Shown here in pieces: positions 19,201-25,960 of a DNA stretch of 64,000 nucleotides. The notes under the pieces were generated by a model. It ran no database searches. It was not told the origin of the DNA and worked only from the letters and a program-made list of their open reading frames with translations. Within the stretch, counting starts at the first letter, position 1; each line of letters opens with the position of its first letter. Both the position numbers and the translations under genes were made by a program. Source of the DNA: an uncultured Myxococcales bacterium (GTDB lineage: Bacteria > Myxococcota_A > UBA9042); contig CAJBNH010000135.1 of the NCBI GenBank assembly GCA_903955385.1, positions 29,446 to 93,445 of the forward strand. Direction: 5' to 3'.

Positions 19201-19434
19201 CTGCTCGACCCACACCTCGTTCAACCCCCCGCCCTGTTTGCGGATCTGCGCGACCAGCGCCGCAGGCAGCGTCACCCGCACATCGGCGCGGGCGTCGTGC
19301 ACGCTTCGCGACAACTCGCGGACCCCGGACAGCGACTCGTCGTGACGAGGGCCAGCGGCGTTGCAGGGAACGGGAGCCAGCGACAGAACGGCACAAGCCG
19401 CAAGCAGCGAAACCAGGACCGGAGCAGGTTGCAT
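16234..19434 (-). CDS. Secreted N-acetylmuramoyl-L-alanine amidase with split catalytic domain and MYXO-CTERM tail
   Basis: A 1066-residue exported protein with an N-terminal signal peptide (cleavage near residue 26). An Amidase_3-type zinc domain is recognisable: His190 in YLSPGHG, a Glu at about 213 before the ALHYLIPMLENAG helix, His484 in SWHTNAP, and catalytic Glu in ALIEAAFHS near 545. The two zinc His are about 290 residues apart, several times the usual distance, because a beta-rich module (about 300-390) resembling the golvesin/xanthan-lyase carbohydrate-binding domain is inserted. A fibronectin-III-like segment follows (about 620-710), then an uncharacterised region and an Asp/Ala/Thr spacer. 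The C-terminus is GCGCRAGG, a hydrophobic helix and RRRKA, a typical MYXO-CTERM sorting tail. It likely cleaves peptidoglycan at or beyond the cell surface. Confidence 0.88.
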   Translation of the reverse strand: MQPAPVLVSLLAACAVLSLAPVPCNAAGPRHDESLSGVRELSRSVHDARADVRVTLPAALVAQIRKQGGGLNEVWVEQLQRLWLARIGARADAPCDDQSGPSACPAPLPAQVRTVVLWAQAPRAVPAQGIRRGEFRPLNQLLTPTLPLPRRPWEGPVPASPASGTLVPQAPSEDGGGGLAGKHVYLSPGHGFTWNQTLDRWATQRGNTHDLVEDLLNAEAALHYLIPMLENAGARVVTMRERDLQSATAVVDDGDGKGANGAGYDETGSAAFQQGTNPGFGNGKAPYANDANPFALASYRAVPAVAGQATAAARYVPQVPVTGRYAVYLGYTAGANRVPDAHVEVRHLGGVTHLRIDQTRHGQTWVYLGHFAFAAGVSEAKGAVLLHNDTQAGLANRYLIADVVRLGGGVGDIVRGTGNPPAAGPTSGRPRWEESCRTYAQFSGAPAAVYDSNTSDGNDDVTCRSRLAAWDHEANEDAIFLSWHTNAPSPARGTSTYVYGPNDPNGEYIFTGAKGSDAFGQLVQNIVVADIRKLWDPAWQDRGLLTAWFGEINPTHNPEMPSALIEAAFHSTLADANALREPRFRHLLARSLYKAIATYFANRDKLPLHLLPEPPQAVSLVHTATGQALLSWQPGASGGALGDAAESYLVQTSSDGLGFDAGTAVQQTHLTVTLPNGAVPVFARVVAVNAGGRSLPSATVGAVEGCAGGRRALTVTGFTRLDAGMAPWDDLGIFGLGLVQRLRQDHMNTFDYSVLQVQALAAAGLGVDSAERGAVAGLDLGGYALLDWAAGEQDASEGVLDAAERLHLTDWLQGGTGRTLWLHGAEVARTLDVEGGAGGGDWLETWFGARYAADDADSYGLQPTADAGGIQGAWTFDDGSHQTYDVQAADVLVAKGAGVPVFAYAGGSQVAAVRKDLPGGSRTLLMGVPLESVWPQTARLDLVTQLVHATVAQDPCAAIANPDPEPDAGDTVSEADQIGDSAVADTGGDDAAIADVQVADPELDGATGDTAQPTDLQADTADVGAAAPPADPGCGCRAGGRPTPVTPGTWGLALLLALWTLRRRKA

Positions 19435-19486
19435 GGGAAAGTCCTCGCCGATCTCGGTCGCGGCGTCGCGTCAGGTCGGGTCGCTG

Positions 19487-20869
19487 CTACTTGGCCCCGC
19501 AGGTCAGCAGCGCAGCACCCGACTTCGTCATGGCGTGAAAGTCGATGTCATAAGTCACCGCCAGCCGGTCACTCTGCGCCGCGAGCTCGGGTCGCTTCAG
19601 CCCGTTGATGCCTGTGCGCGGCAGCTCGAGCACGTTGCTGGCGGTCGACAGGTCCGCGCCGTGCAGCCGCACGAACCGCAAGTCATGGTCGCCGACGCAG
19701 CCGCCGCAGATGTAGATCACCGAGCCAAACGCCCACGTCAGCACCACGTCGTCGCCCACAACTTCCAGCGCCGGGTCGACGTGCTCGAAGTCCGCCACCG
19801 CAGTCTGCACCTCGCGCGGCACCCCCACGGGCTTGCCATCCGTGCCAAGGCGTTGCAGCGCCGTCACCGACGCCGAGCTGCCCTCGCCAAAACCGCCGCC
19901 CGTGCCCGGCAGGGTGGTGCGCACGGTCAGGGCGACCATGAATCCATCGCCGAATGGCACCAGATCTCCCAGCGAAGTCGAGAGCTTGGCCGTTGCTGTT
20001 GTCGAGATCCGCCAAGCGCTGCCCACCGGCTTGCCGCTGTCGTCAGTCGCCACGGCCCAGACTTCGGTCCAACCCAGATCGCTCGACTGGTCCCACGCGA
20101 CCAGAAAGCCGGTCGAGGTCTTGGCTCCCCGCAGGTTGTAGGACCAGGCCGGCGGCAGGTCCGACGACCCCCCCACGGGCTTGAGGTCGGCGCCCAGCAG
20201 CGTCGCCTTCACCTTGTCGTTGGTGCCCCACAGCAGCAGCGCCTGTTCGCCTTTCGCAATCAGCTGGTACACCCGGGGACCGTTCGGATCCGCCACGCCC
20301 GGCACCGCCAGCGGCCCCAGCACCACCTGACCCGTCGCATTGACCCGCGCGGCGTGGACCTGCGCCCCGCCGCCCCCAAGCGCTCGCGCCCACACCACCG
20401 TCACGGTGTCGCCGGTGCTGGCCGACTGGCAGTCGCTGTCGTAGCCTCCGTCCGAGGCGCCTATCGCAAAGGGTTCTGAGGTCTTGCCCGTCACGCCGGC
20501 CCAGTGGCCGAACACGCCCCCCTCGACGCCGTCGCCGCCGAATCCGCTCTGCCGACACTGCGTGACCAGAAAGCCGTCGGCCCCCGCCGCAACGGTGCCG
20601 CCCGCCGACATGCCCAGAAACGGCACGGCGTCTTTCTTGTCCAGCACGCACACATGGCTCTGGGTGCCAGGGTGGTCGAGGATCGGTCCCGTCGGCTGCA
20701 CGGTGTCGGCCGGCACATCCGCTGTAGTGTCCAAGGGTTCGATCGCATCCGCGGCGCCATCGGCCGTATCGGCGGGGGTGCCGGCATTGCCCGATGAGGC
20801 ATCGCATGCCGTCAGGGAGGGCAGCGCGGCCGCGAGCGAGACGGCGAGCAGGAAACGCAGGTTGCGCAT
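19487..20869 (-). CDS. Lipoprotein of unknown function, probably repeat-built beta structure
   Basis: A 460-residue lipoprotein: signal peptide with lipobox LTAC (Cys22), an Asp/Thr/Ala spacer to about residue 60, then beta-rich sequence with recurring units (GDxVxVxWA..., GTDGKPVG..., DDSGKPVGSAW...), reminiscent of propeller blades. Several Cys in the mature part (including ICGGC) could form disulfides. The start ATG is the only one giving a signal peptide. It lies directly upstream of the amidase on the same strand (52 bases) and downstream of the serpin, so the three exported proteins may be co-expressed. Function not recognised. Confidence 0.75.
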   Translation of the reverse strand: MRNLRFLLAVSLAAALPSLTACDASSGNAGTPADTADGAADAIEPLDTTADVPADTVQPTGPILDHPGTQSHVCVLDKKDAVPFLGMSAGGTVAAGADGFLVTQCRQSGFGGDGVEGGVFGHWAGVTGKTSEPFAIGASDGGYDSDCQSASTGDTVTVVWARALGGGGAQVHAARVNATGQVVLGPLAVPGVADPNGPRVYQLIAKGEQALLLWGTNDKVKATLLGADLKPVGGSSDLPPAWSYNLRGAKTSTGFLVAWDQSSDLGWTEVWAVATDDSGKPVGSAWRISTTATAKLSTSLGDLVPFGDGFMVALTVRTTLPGTGGGFGEGSSASVTALQRLGTDGKPVGVPREVQTAVADFEHVDPALEVVGDDVVLTWAFGSVIYICGGCVGDHDLRFVRLHGADLSTASNVLELPRTGINGLKRPELAAQSDRLAVTYDIDFHAMTKSGAALLTCGAK

Positions 20870-20920
20870 GGGGTTCCTCAGGTGGCCGGGTTTCTGGGGG
20901 CGAAAGCGAGGCAGTGCAAG

Positions 20921-22294
20921 CTAGTTCGCGGTCGGATCCACCACCCGGCCGATGAACAGCACGGTCTGGGTGGCGCGGTCGCGGATCATGAACAGGAACG
21001 GCCGATCGACGACCAGCATCGGAGGATCCGGGACCGCAGCCGTGTCGTTGAAGATCACCGCCGTGGCTGCCGCTGCTTCCGTCCCCGCCTCGTTGACCTT
21101 GATGAAGGCCTTGTGCAGCACGTCCGCGATGTACAGCGAGTTGGGGTCTGCGATGCCCGAGAAGTTCGCTTGGGCCGCGTCGAAAGCAGCGGGCATCCCG
21201 AGTTCTTTCAACGCATTGGCGAGTCCTGAGGTCGAGGTGAACTCAAACTTCGGCAGCGTCAGGATCACCTCGGTGTTGCCCAGGCTCTCGACCACCTGCG
21301 CCAACGTTGTCGCGCTCAGCCCGGCCTCGAATGCAGCGAACTGCCCCGCATCGGGCACCACCAACACCATGTCCAGCTGCTGCCCATCGTACGGGATCGC
21401 GACGGCCTGCCAGCCCTGACCCTTGCCGTACAGCATCTCAGCCGTCCCGTTCATCCGCTGGGCCGTCACCTTTGAACCATCAAGCCGGGTGAAGTCGCCA
21501 GGTTGCGTCGCCTGGACCTCGAACGGCGTGGCCCACGCGGCGTTGAAGTAGATGGCGTTGGTCAGCACCAGCTTGGTGTCCGACGTGACCGCACCTTCCG
21601 GGATCAGGTTCTTGATCTTGCCCTCGGTCTTCTCCTCGACCCACGCGTTGATGGTCAGCCGCGCAGCCTCGGTGGCGGCGATGAAGTCGACCACGTGCAT
21701 CCCGGCCCCGTAGTTCAGCGCCAGCAGGTCAAGGAACGCGGGCAGGAATGGGTAGTTCTTCTGTCCCCACAAGGCATTGGCGATCTTCAGGCGGAACTTG
21801 CCACCGTCCGACCCCTGCTTGCCCTCCGCGCGCGACTCGAGCGTCAGGTCCAGCGTGTTCAGCGCCGGGTGCACCTGCGCTTGCGGCAGCGCCCAGTGGA
21901 ACGTGTCGGCAATCTGGTCGGCGGTCTGCCCCACGGCGCCGCCCCACACCATCGCAAGGGCGAGCGAGATCGAGTACGGCGAGTACAGCAGGTTGCCCGG
22001 CTGCTTGGCCAGCACCCCGTAAAGATCCAGACCAAACGCGGTGTTGGCCTGCGCCACGGCCAGCACGTCGGCCGGCGGCGCATCGGCAGCGGTCAGCCGC
22101 GCCTTGTCGGATGCAAAGTACTCGCTCTCGGCAGGGGCGATGGCGTCCCCCGCGATGCTGTCGGCGGCGACGGCGTCCGGCGCGTCGGCAGAGCTCGACG
22201 AAGCGGTGTCGCAACCAGCCAGCGACAGGACGGCGGCAGCGCACAGGCAGCCGAGGGCGACGGTCAGCATCGAGGGGCGGAGTAGGGTGAGCAT
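20921..22294 (-). CDS. Serpin (serine protease inhibitor) lipoprotein
   Basis: A 457-residue lipoprotein: signal peptide with lipobox SLAGC, an Asp/Ala/Ser spacer, then a full serpin fold from about residue 75 (NTAFGLDLYGVL, NLLYSPYSISLALAM, TNAIYFNAAW). Near the C-terminus are LHKAFIKVNEAGTEAAAATA, the hinge of the reactive-centre loop, and DRPFLFMIRD, the conserved closing strand. The small-residue hinge (GTEAAAATA) is what inhibitory serpins need for loop insertion. By length the scissile P1 falls around T/A/A/V, suggesting elastase- or subtilisin-like targets (inference). The ATG at 22294 has GGAGG upstream. A surface inhibitor could guard against proteases of prey, competitors or the cell itself. 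Confidence 0.92.
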   Translation of the reverse strand: MLTLLRPSMLTVALGCLCAAAVLSLAGCDTASSSSADAPDAVAADSIAGDAIAPAESEYFASDKARLTAADAPPADVLAVAQANTAFGLDLYGVLAKQPGNLLYSPYSISLALAMVWGGAVGQTADQIADTFHWALPQAQVHPALNTLDLTLESRAEGKQGSDGGKFRLKIANALWGQKNYPFLPAFLDLLALNYGAGMHVVDFIAATEAARLTINAWVEEKTEGKIKNLIPEGAVTSDTKLVLTNAIYFNAAWATPFEVQATQPGDFTRLDGSKVTAQRMNGTAEMLYGKGQGWQAVAIPYDGQQLDMVLVVPDAGQFAAFEAGLSATTLAQVVESLGNTEVILTLPKFEFTSTSGLANALKELGMPAAFDAAQANFSGIADPNSLYIADVLHKAFIKVNEAGTEAAAATAVIFNDTAAVPDPPMLVVDRPFLFMIRDRATQTVLFIGRVVDPTAN

Positions 22295-22372
22295 CGAGGC
22301 CTCCAGACGTGGGTGCATCCCTTTGTACAGCAAGACGCGTGCCAGCGCAGCCGTGGGATCGATCCGCAGAGG

Positions 22373-22378
22373 AGTGTA
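22373..22378 (-). promoter_or_regulatory. Candidate -10 element of the serpin gene
   Basis: On the minus strand GGCTACACT occurs 79 bases before the serpin ATG. The same nine bases precede the acylase gene at 23288-23296. TACACT matches the -10 consensus at four of six positions; no clear -35. Confidence 0.3.
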
Positions 22379-22473
22379 GCCAGAATCAAGGGTTGTGGAA
22401 GCAGGCGGTGCGGGGCTCGGCGCGGGGGTGTTGTCTGTTGCGACATGTGGATAAATTCGACATGACGGCCCCC

Positions 22474-22812
22474 TCAACGCCCAAGGACCAAACGAACGCC
22501 TTCCTCGATCGATGTGCATTTGTCGGCAGGCAGCGAGCCGATCCTCGCGACCAGCGCCGCCTTGTCCACGGTCGCGATTTGCGAGACGTTCACGACACAC
22601 CGCTCAGGCACGCCCCCGCATCCTGCCGGCAGCAGCACGTTGCCCGGCGCACCTGCGAGCACCACGTTGCGCGTGACGGCGGCGACGACAACGGTGGCGA
22701 TTCGGCTTGCGTTGAACGCGTCGCTTTGCAGCACGACCGCGGGACGTCGCAGCGCAGGTGCGGAGCCTCGCGGCACCCCGAAGTCGACCCACCACACCTC
22801 GCCCTGCCGCAT
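22474..22812 (-). CDS. mazF: MazF/PemK-type endoribonuclease toxin
   Basis: A 112-residue toxin of the MazF/PemK family: RQGEVWWVDFG at the N-terminus, RRPAVVLQSDAFN (conserved Arg and substrate-loop region), TVVVAAVTRN, and the late IGSLPADKCTSIEEGVRLVLG strand-helix. These toxins cleave mRNA at short motifs and are neutralised by the cognate antitoxin. I chose ATG 22812 because it overlaps the antitoxin stop as TGATG, the classic coupling of toxin translation to antitoxin translation; two GTG codons lie just upstream. Whether it acts in stress, plasmid-like maintenance or phage defence cannot be told from sequence. Confidence 0.88.
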   Translation of the reverse strand: MRQGEVWWVDFGVPRGSAPALRRPAVVLQSDAFNASRIATVVVAAVTRNVVLAGAPGNVLLPAGCGGVPERCVVNVSQIATVDKAALVARIGSLPADKCTSIEEGVRLVLGR

Positions 22813-23054
22813 CACCACGGGTCACGCGCGGCGATGTCGGCCTGCGCCTCTGCCCAGCCGGGTTCGAGGGCATTGACCTGCGCGTGGGCCTCGAAGAAGC
22901 GGTCGAGCTGTTCCGTCAGCGGCACCGGCGGCTGGTGGTCCAGGAAGATCTGCAGCGCGCGGCGGTACAGCTCGCTTCGGCTCACATGCAGGTCGGCTGC
23001 GGCGACTTCGGCGCGCTTGAACAGGTCGTCAGGCAGAGAGATGGCTGTCTTCAT
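22812..23054 (-). CDS. Ribbon-helix-helix antitoxin partner of the MazF-type toxin
   Basis: An 80-residue protein beginning MKTAISLPDDLFKRAE, a ribbon-helix-helix DNA-binding N-terminus, followed by VSRSELYRRALQIFL and an acidic/hydrophobic C-terminus (about 45-80) that should wrap the toxin. It should repress its own promoter. The start is ambiguous: ATG 23054 is the canonical family start, but GTG 23060 has a better ribosome site (GGGAG). A TATACT box at 23061-23066 would put transcription start on the A of the ATG, giving a leaderless message. The stop overlaps the toxin start. Confidence 0.85.
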   Translation of the reverse strand: MKTAISLPDDLFKRAEVAAADLHVSRSELYRRALQIFLDHQPPVPLTEQLDRFFEAHAQVNALEPGWAEAQADIAARDPW

Positions 23055-23060
23055 ACCCAC

Positions 23061-23066
23061 AGTATA
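23061..23066 (-). promoter_or_regulatory. Candidate -10 (TATACT) of the toxin-antitoxin operon
   Basis: TATACT (minus strand) matches the sigma70 -10 consensus at five of six positions. With normal spacing, transcription would begin at 23054, the A of the antitoxin ATG. The -35 region is weak. Confidence 0.45.
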
Positions 23067-23188
23067 ACTCCCGCGAGGCCATCCGGAAAGGGGTTTGCCG
23101 GGTCGTCAGCACGATCCATGCCACGGGACCAGGTCAAGAGGTTCAAGGAGTTGCGTCTCTTCGGGGCAGGGCTGCCCTGTCTCGGGAC

Positions 23189-23215
23189 CGGTCTCGGCGA
23201 GGCGTCGCGAGACCG
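23189..23215. repeat. Hairpin in the toxin-antitoxin/acylase divergent intergenic region
   Basis: Perfect 8-base arms CGGTCTCG (23189-23196) and CGAGACCG (23208-23215) around an 11-base loop, in a 280-base non-coding stretch between divergent genes. It could be an operator or an mRNA hairpin; there is no T-tract, and I see nothing else in this stretch apart from the promoter boxes. Confidence 0.4.
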
Positions 23216-23290
23216 AAACCGGCTGCCAAGCGCTCGGTCACGACGCGTCACAGCCCAAGCGGCCCCGTTCCCATCCCCCGCGCACCCGGC

Positions 23291-23296
23291 TACACT
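23291..23296 (+). promoter_or_regulatory. Candidate -10 element of the acylase gene
   Basis: TACACT, preceded by GGC exactly as in the serpin upstream region, lies 44 bases before the acylase ATG. Confidence 0.3.
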
Positions 23297-23340
23297 GCGC
23301 CCTCCCCCCGCAACGACAACCCGAACTGCACGAGGCACCC

Positions 23341-25881
23341 ATGGCCCCGCGATACGCTCGTCACTCTTTTCCTCTTTGCCTGCAGGCCGTTGTGGTCATG
23401 CTCTCGGTACTTCCGCTGGCCTGCGGCGGTGGTGACGAGGACAAGGTCTCCTCTGCGAAGTACCAGGCCACGATTCGCTGGGACACCTACGGCGTGCCGC
23501 ACATCGAGTCCAAGGACCTGGGTGGCGTGTTCTACGGTCAGGGCTATGCCTTTGCCCGCGACAACATCTGCGTGCTGGCCGACCAGATCGTCAAGGTGCG
23601 CAGTGAGCGGTCGAAGTACTTCGGCGCTGGCGAGCAGAACGCCCACATCCAGAGTGACTTCGCCTACAAGGCCATGCGGGTCGTGAAGAATGCGGAGGAA
23701 ACCTACCCGAACCTCTCGGCCGACGCCCGCACGATGGTCGATGGCTGGGTGGCGGGCTACAACCGACGCTTGACTGAAGTCGGCCCCGCCGGTCTGCCAG
23801 AGCCGTGCCGCAACGCCGCGTGGGTCAAGCCGATCACGGCGCTGGACCTCATCGCCTACGGCCACGACCTGGCCAAATACGCAAGTGCGCGCAACCTGAA
23901 AGCTTATCTGGCCAGCACGATCCCGCCCACCGACGTTGCCAGCGCTGAGCTGCCGGGGCTGGACGCGCTGCGGCCACTTGACCGGGGGCTGTCGCAGCTG
24001 CGGGATGCGGTCCGCTCGGCGCTTGCGACGCCCAACGACCTGGACCACGCCGCGGCCAGCAACGGCTGGGCGGTGGGCAAGGACAAGTCCGCGACGGGCA
24101 AGGGCATGCTGATTGCCAACCCGCACTTCCCGTGGTCGGGCGAGCTGCGGCTGTGGGAGGCTCAGTTGACCGTCCCCGGCAAGCTCGACGTCGCGGGTGC
24201 CGCCCTGTACGGCGTGCCCGGCATCCTGATCGGCCACAACCAGCACGTCGCCTACACGGCCACGGTGTCGGCGTCGCGCAAGATGACCGCCTACAAGCTG
24301 ACGCTGGTGGCCGGTAACCCCATGCAGTACCTGGACAACGGCGTGCCCAAGCCGATCACGTCGCGGCAGGAGTCGATCGAGGTTCTGGGCACCGACGGCA
24401 AGCTGACGACCCAGACCCGCACGTTCTACCGCACCGAGTTCGGGCCGCTGGTCGTGATTCCGGCGCTGGCCGAGTGGACCACGGTCAACGCCTACGCGAT
24501 TCGCGACGGCAACGAGAACAACCAGAAGCTGTACGACCACTTCCTCGCGCTCGCGTTTGCCAAGGATATCGATGGGGTAGAGGCCGTGCTGCGCGACGTG
24601 CAGGGCAACCCGTGGACCAACACGACGGCCGTCGACGACCAGGGTCACGCGTACTACAGCGAGTCGAACAGCACGCCGAACCTGCCGGCGCAGGCGATGG
24701 CCGACCACGCGCAGGCCCTCAAGGACGGCGACCTGCTGACGACCGTGGCGTGGCAGCTGGGCGTGGTGTTCCTGGATGCGAACAAGCTGACGCATCAGTG
24801 GATCGTCAAGGCGGGCTCTCGTGAGCCCGGGCTCGTGCCCTATGCCGAGACGCCGCACTTGCGCCGCGACGACTTCACGCTGAACGCCAACGACTCGCAC
24901 TGGATCACCAACCCCGCGCAATTGCTGGAAGGATTTGGCCCACTGTACGGTCTGGAGAAGACCGAGCGCTCGCTGCGAACCCGCTGGAATTTCGAGGCGA
25001 TGATGGGCCAGGGTGCCACGGCGCCCGCGGGTGAGGACGGCAAGTTCACCTTCACCGAGCTGCGCGACATGATCTTCTCCAACCGCACTTGGACCGGCGA
25101 GCACCTGGCCGCGCAGGTCGTCGGTCGCTGCACAGGAGCGGGCAAGGTGCAGCTGCGGCTGAAGCCCGACGGAAAGCCCTGCGTGGACGACGGCAAGGGG
25201 GCTTGCGCCAACGTCAATCCGACTGAGGTGGACATCGCCCCCGCCTGCGCGGTGCTGACCAAGTGGGACAAGCGCTGGAACGCCGACAGTCAGGGCGCCG
25301 TGCTGTTCCGCGAGTGGCTGTTCGCGCTGCCGGTGTCTTGGAAGGTGCCGTTCGATGTGAAGGACCCCCTTGCCACGCCTCGCGACCTGGCCGATGCGCC
25401 TGCGCAGGGCGACGACCCCGTGCTGGTGGCGCTGGCGACCGCCTCGTATCGGCTGACCCAGGCCAAGCGGCCGCTGGACGCCAAGCTGGGCGACGTGCAG
25501 TTCACGTTGCACGGCGCAACGCGCGTGCCGATCCACGGCGGCCTGCACTCGGAAGGGGCGTTCCATGTCATTGGCGCAACCAACCGCAATGACACGCTGT
25601 ATCTCGACGCGGCGCCGGCCAAGGCGCTGTCGCCCAGCAGCCTGAATGCCGACGGCTATCCGCTGAACTACGGCACCAGCTTCGTGATGGCGGTCGAATT
25701 CACGGACGCGGGCCCGCACGCCGAGGCGCTGCTGACCTACTCGCAGTCGGCCGACCCTGCCAGCCCGTTCTACGCCGACCAGACCAAGCTGTTCGAGCAG
25801 GCGAAGTTCCGCGCGATGCCGTTCACCAAGGCCGACGTGTTGGCCGATCCCAAGCTCGTGACGGTCGAGGTCAAGGAGTAG
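23341..25881 (+). CDS. Penicillin acylase-family lipoprotein (N-terminal-nucleophile amidohydrolase)
   Basis: An 846-residue precursor. The signal peptide has lipobox LPLAC followed by GGG, so it should be an envelope lipoprotein. The mature part has the family layout: an alpha chain (IRWDTYGVPHIE, GQGYAFARDN), a spacer, then the self-cleavage site with catalytic Ser240 in SNGWAVG (preceded by AAA), followed by beta-chain landmarks NPHFPWSGELRLWEAQL, GVPGILIGHNQHVAYTATV and TEFGPLV. The enzyme should mature by autoproteolysis before Ser240. Homologues hydrolyse penicillins, aculeacin-type cyclic lipopeptides or acyl-homoserine lactones; the substrate cannot be read here, but quorum quenching or antibiotic inactivation at the surface is likely. 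The ATG has GAGG six bases upstream. Confidence 0.9.
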   Translation: MAPRYARHSFPLCLQAVVVMLSVLPLACGGGDEDKVSSAKYQATIRWDTYGVPHIESKDLGGVFYGQGYAFARDNICVLADQIVKVRSERSKYFGAGEQNAHIQSDFAYKAMRVVKNAEETYPNLSADARTMVDGWVAGYNRRLTEVGPAGLPEPCRNAAWVKPITALDLIAYGHDLAKYASARNLKAYLASTIPPTDVASAELPGLDALRPLDRGLSQLRDAVRSALATPNDLDHAAASNGWAVGKDKSATGKGMLIANPHFPWSGELRLWEAQLTVPGKLDVAGAALYGVPGILIGHNQHVAYTATVSASRKMTAYKLTLVAGNPMQYLDNGVPKPITSRQESIEVLGTDGKLTTQTRTFYRTEFGPLVVIPALAEWTTVNAYAIRDGNENNQKLYDHFLALAFAKDIDGVEAVLRDVQGNPWTNTTAVDDQGHAYYSESNSTPNLPAQAMADHAQALKDGDLLTTVAWQLGVVFLDANKLTHQWIVKAGSREPGLVPYAETPHLRRDDFTLNANDSHWITNPAQLLEGFGPLYGLEKTERSLRTRWNFEAMMGQGATAPAGEDGKFTFTELRDMIFSNRTWTGEHLAAQVVGRCTGAGKVQLRLKPDGKPCVDDGKGACANVNPTEVDIAPACAVLTKWDKRWNADSQGAVLFREWLFALPVSWKVPFDVKDPLATPRDLADAPAQGDDPVLVALATASYRLTQAKRPLDAKLGDVQFTLHGATRVPIHGGLHSEGAFHVIGATNRNDTLYLDAAPAKALSPSSLNADGYPLNYGTSFVMAVEFTDAGPHAEALLTYSQSADPASPFYADQTKLFEQAKFRAMPFTKADVLADPKLVTVEVKE

Positions 25882-25920
25882 CCGGCGTCGCGCTTCCTTG
25901 CGCACCCCGCTCACCCCTCC

Positions 25921-25926
25921 TATCCT
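25921..25926 (+). promoter_or_regulatory. Candidate -10 element of deoB
   Basis: TATCCT, 35 bases before the deoB ATG, matches the -10 consensus at four of six positions; the -35 is not obvious. Confidence 0.3.
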
Positions 25927-25960
25927 GCTGCGGCGTTCGATTTCCGCCGTACAGGAGCCC

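Noticed and set aside
16384..19608. 1074-codon plus-strand frame opposite the amidase
   Set aside because: High-GC shadow frame. The minus-strand protein has a signal peptide, amidase motifs and MYXO-CTERM; this one has none.
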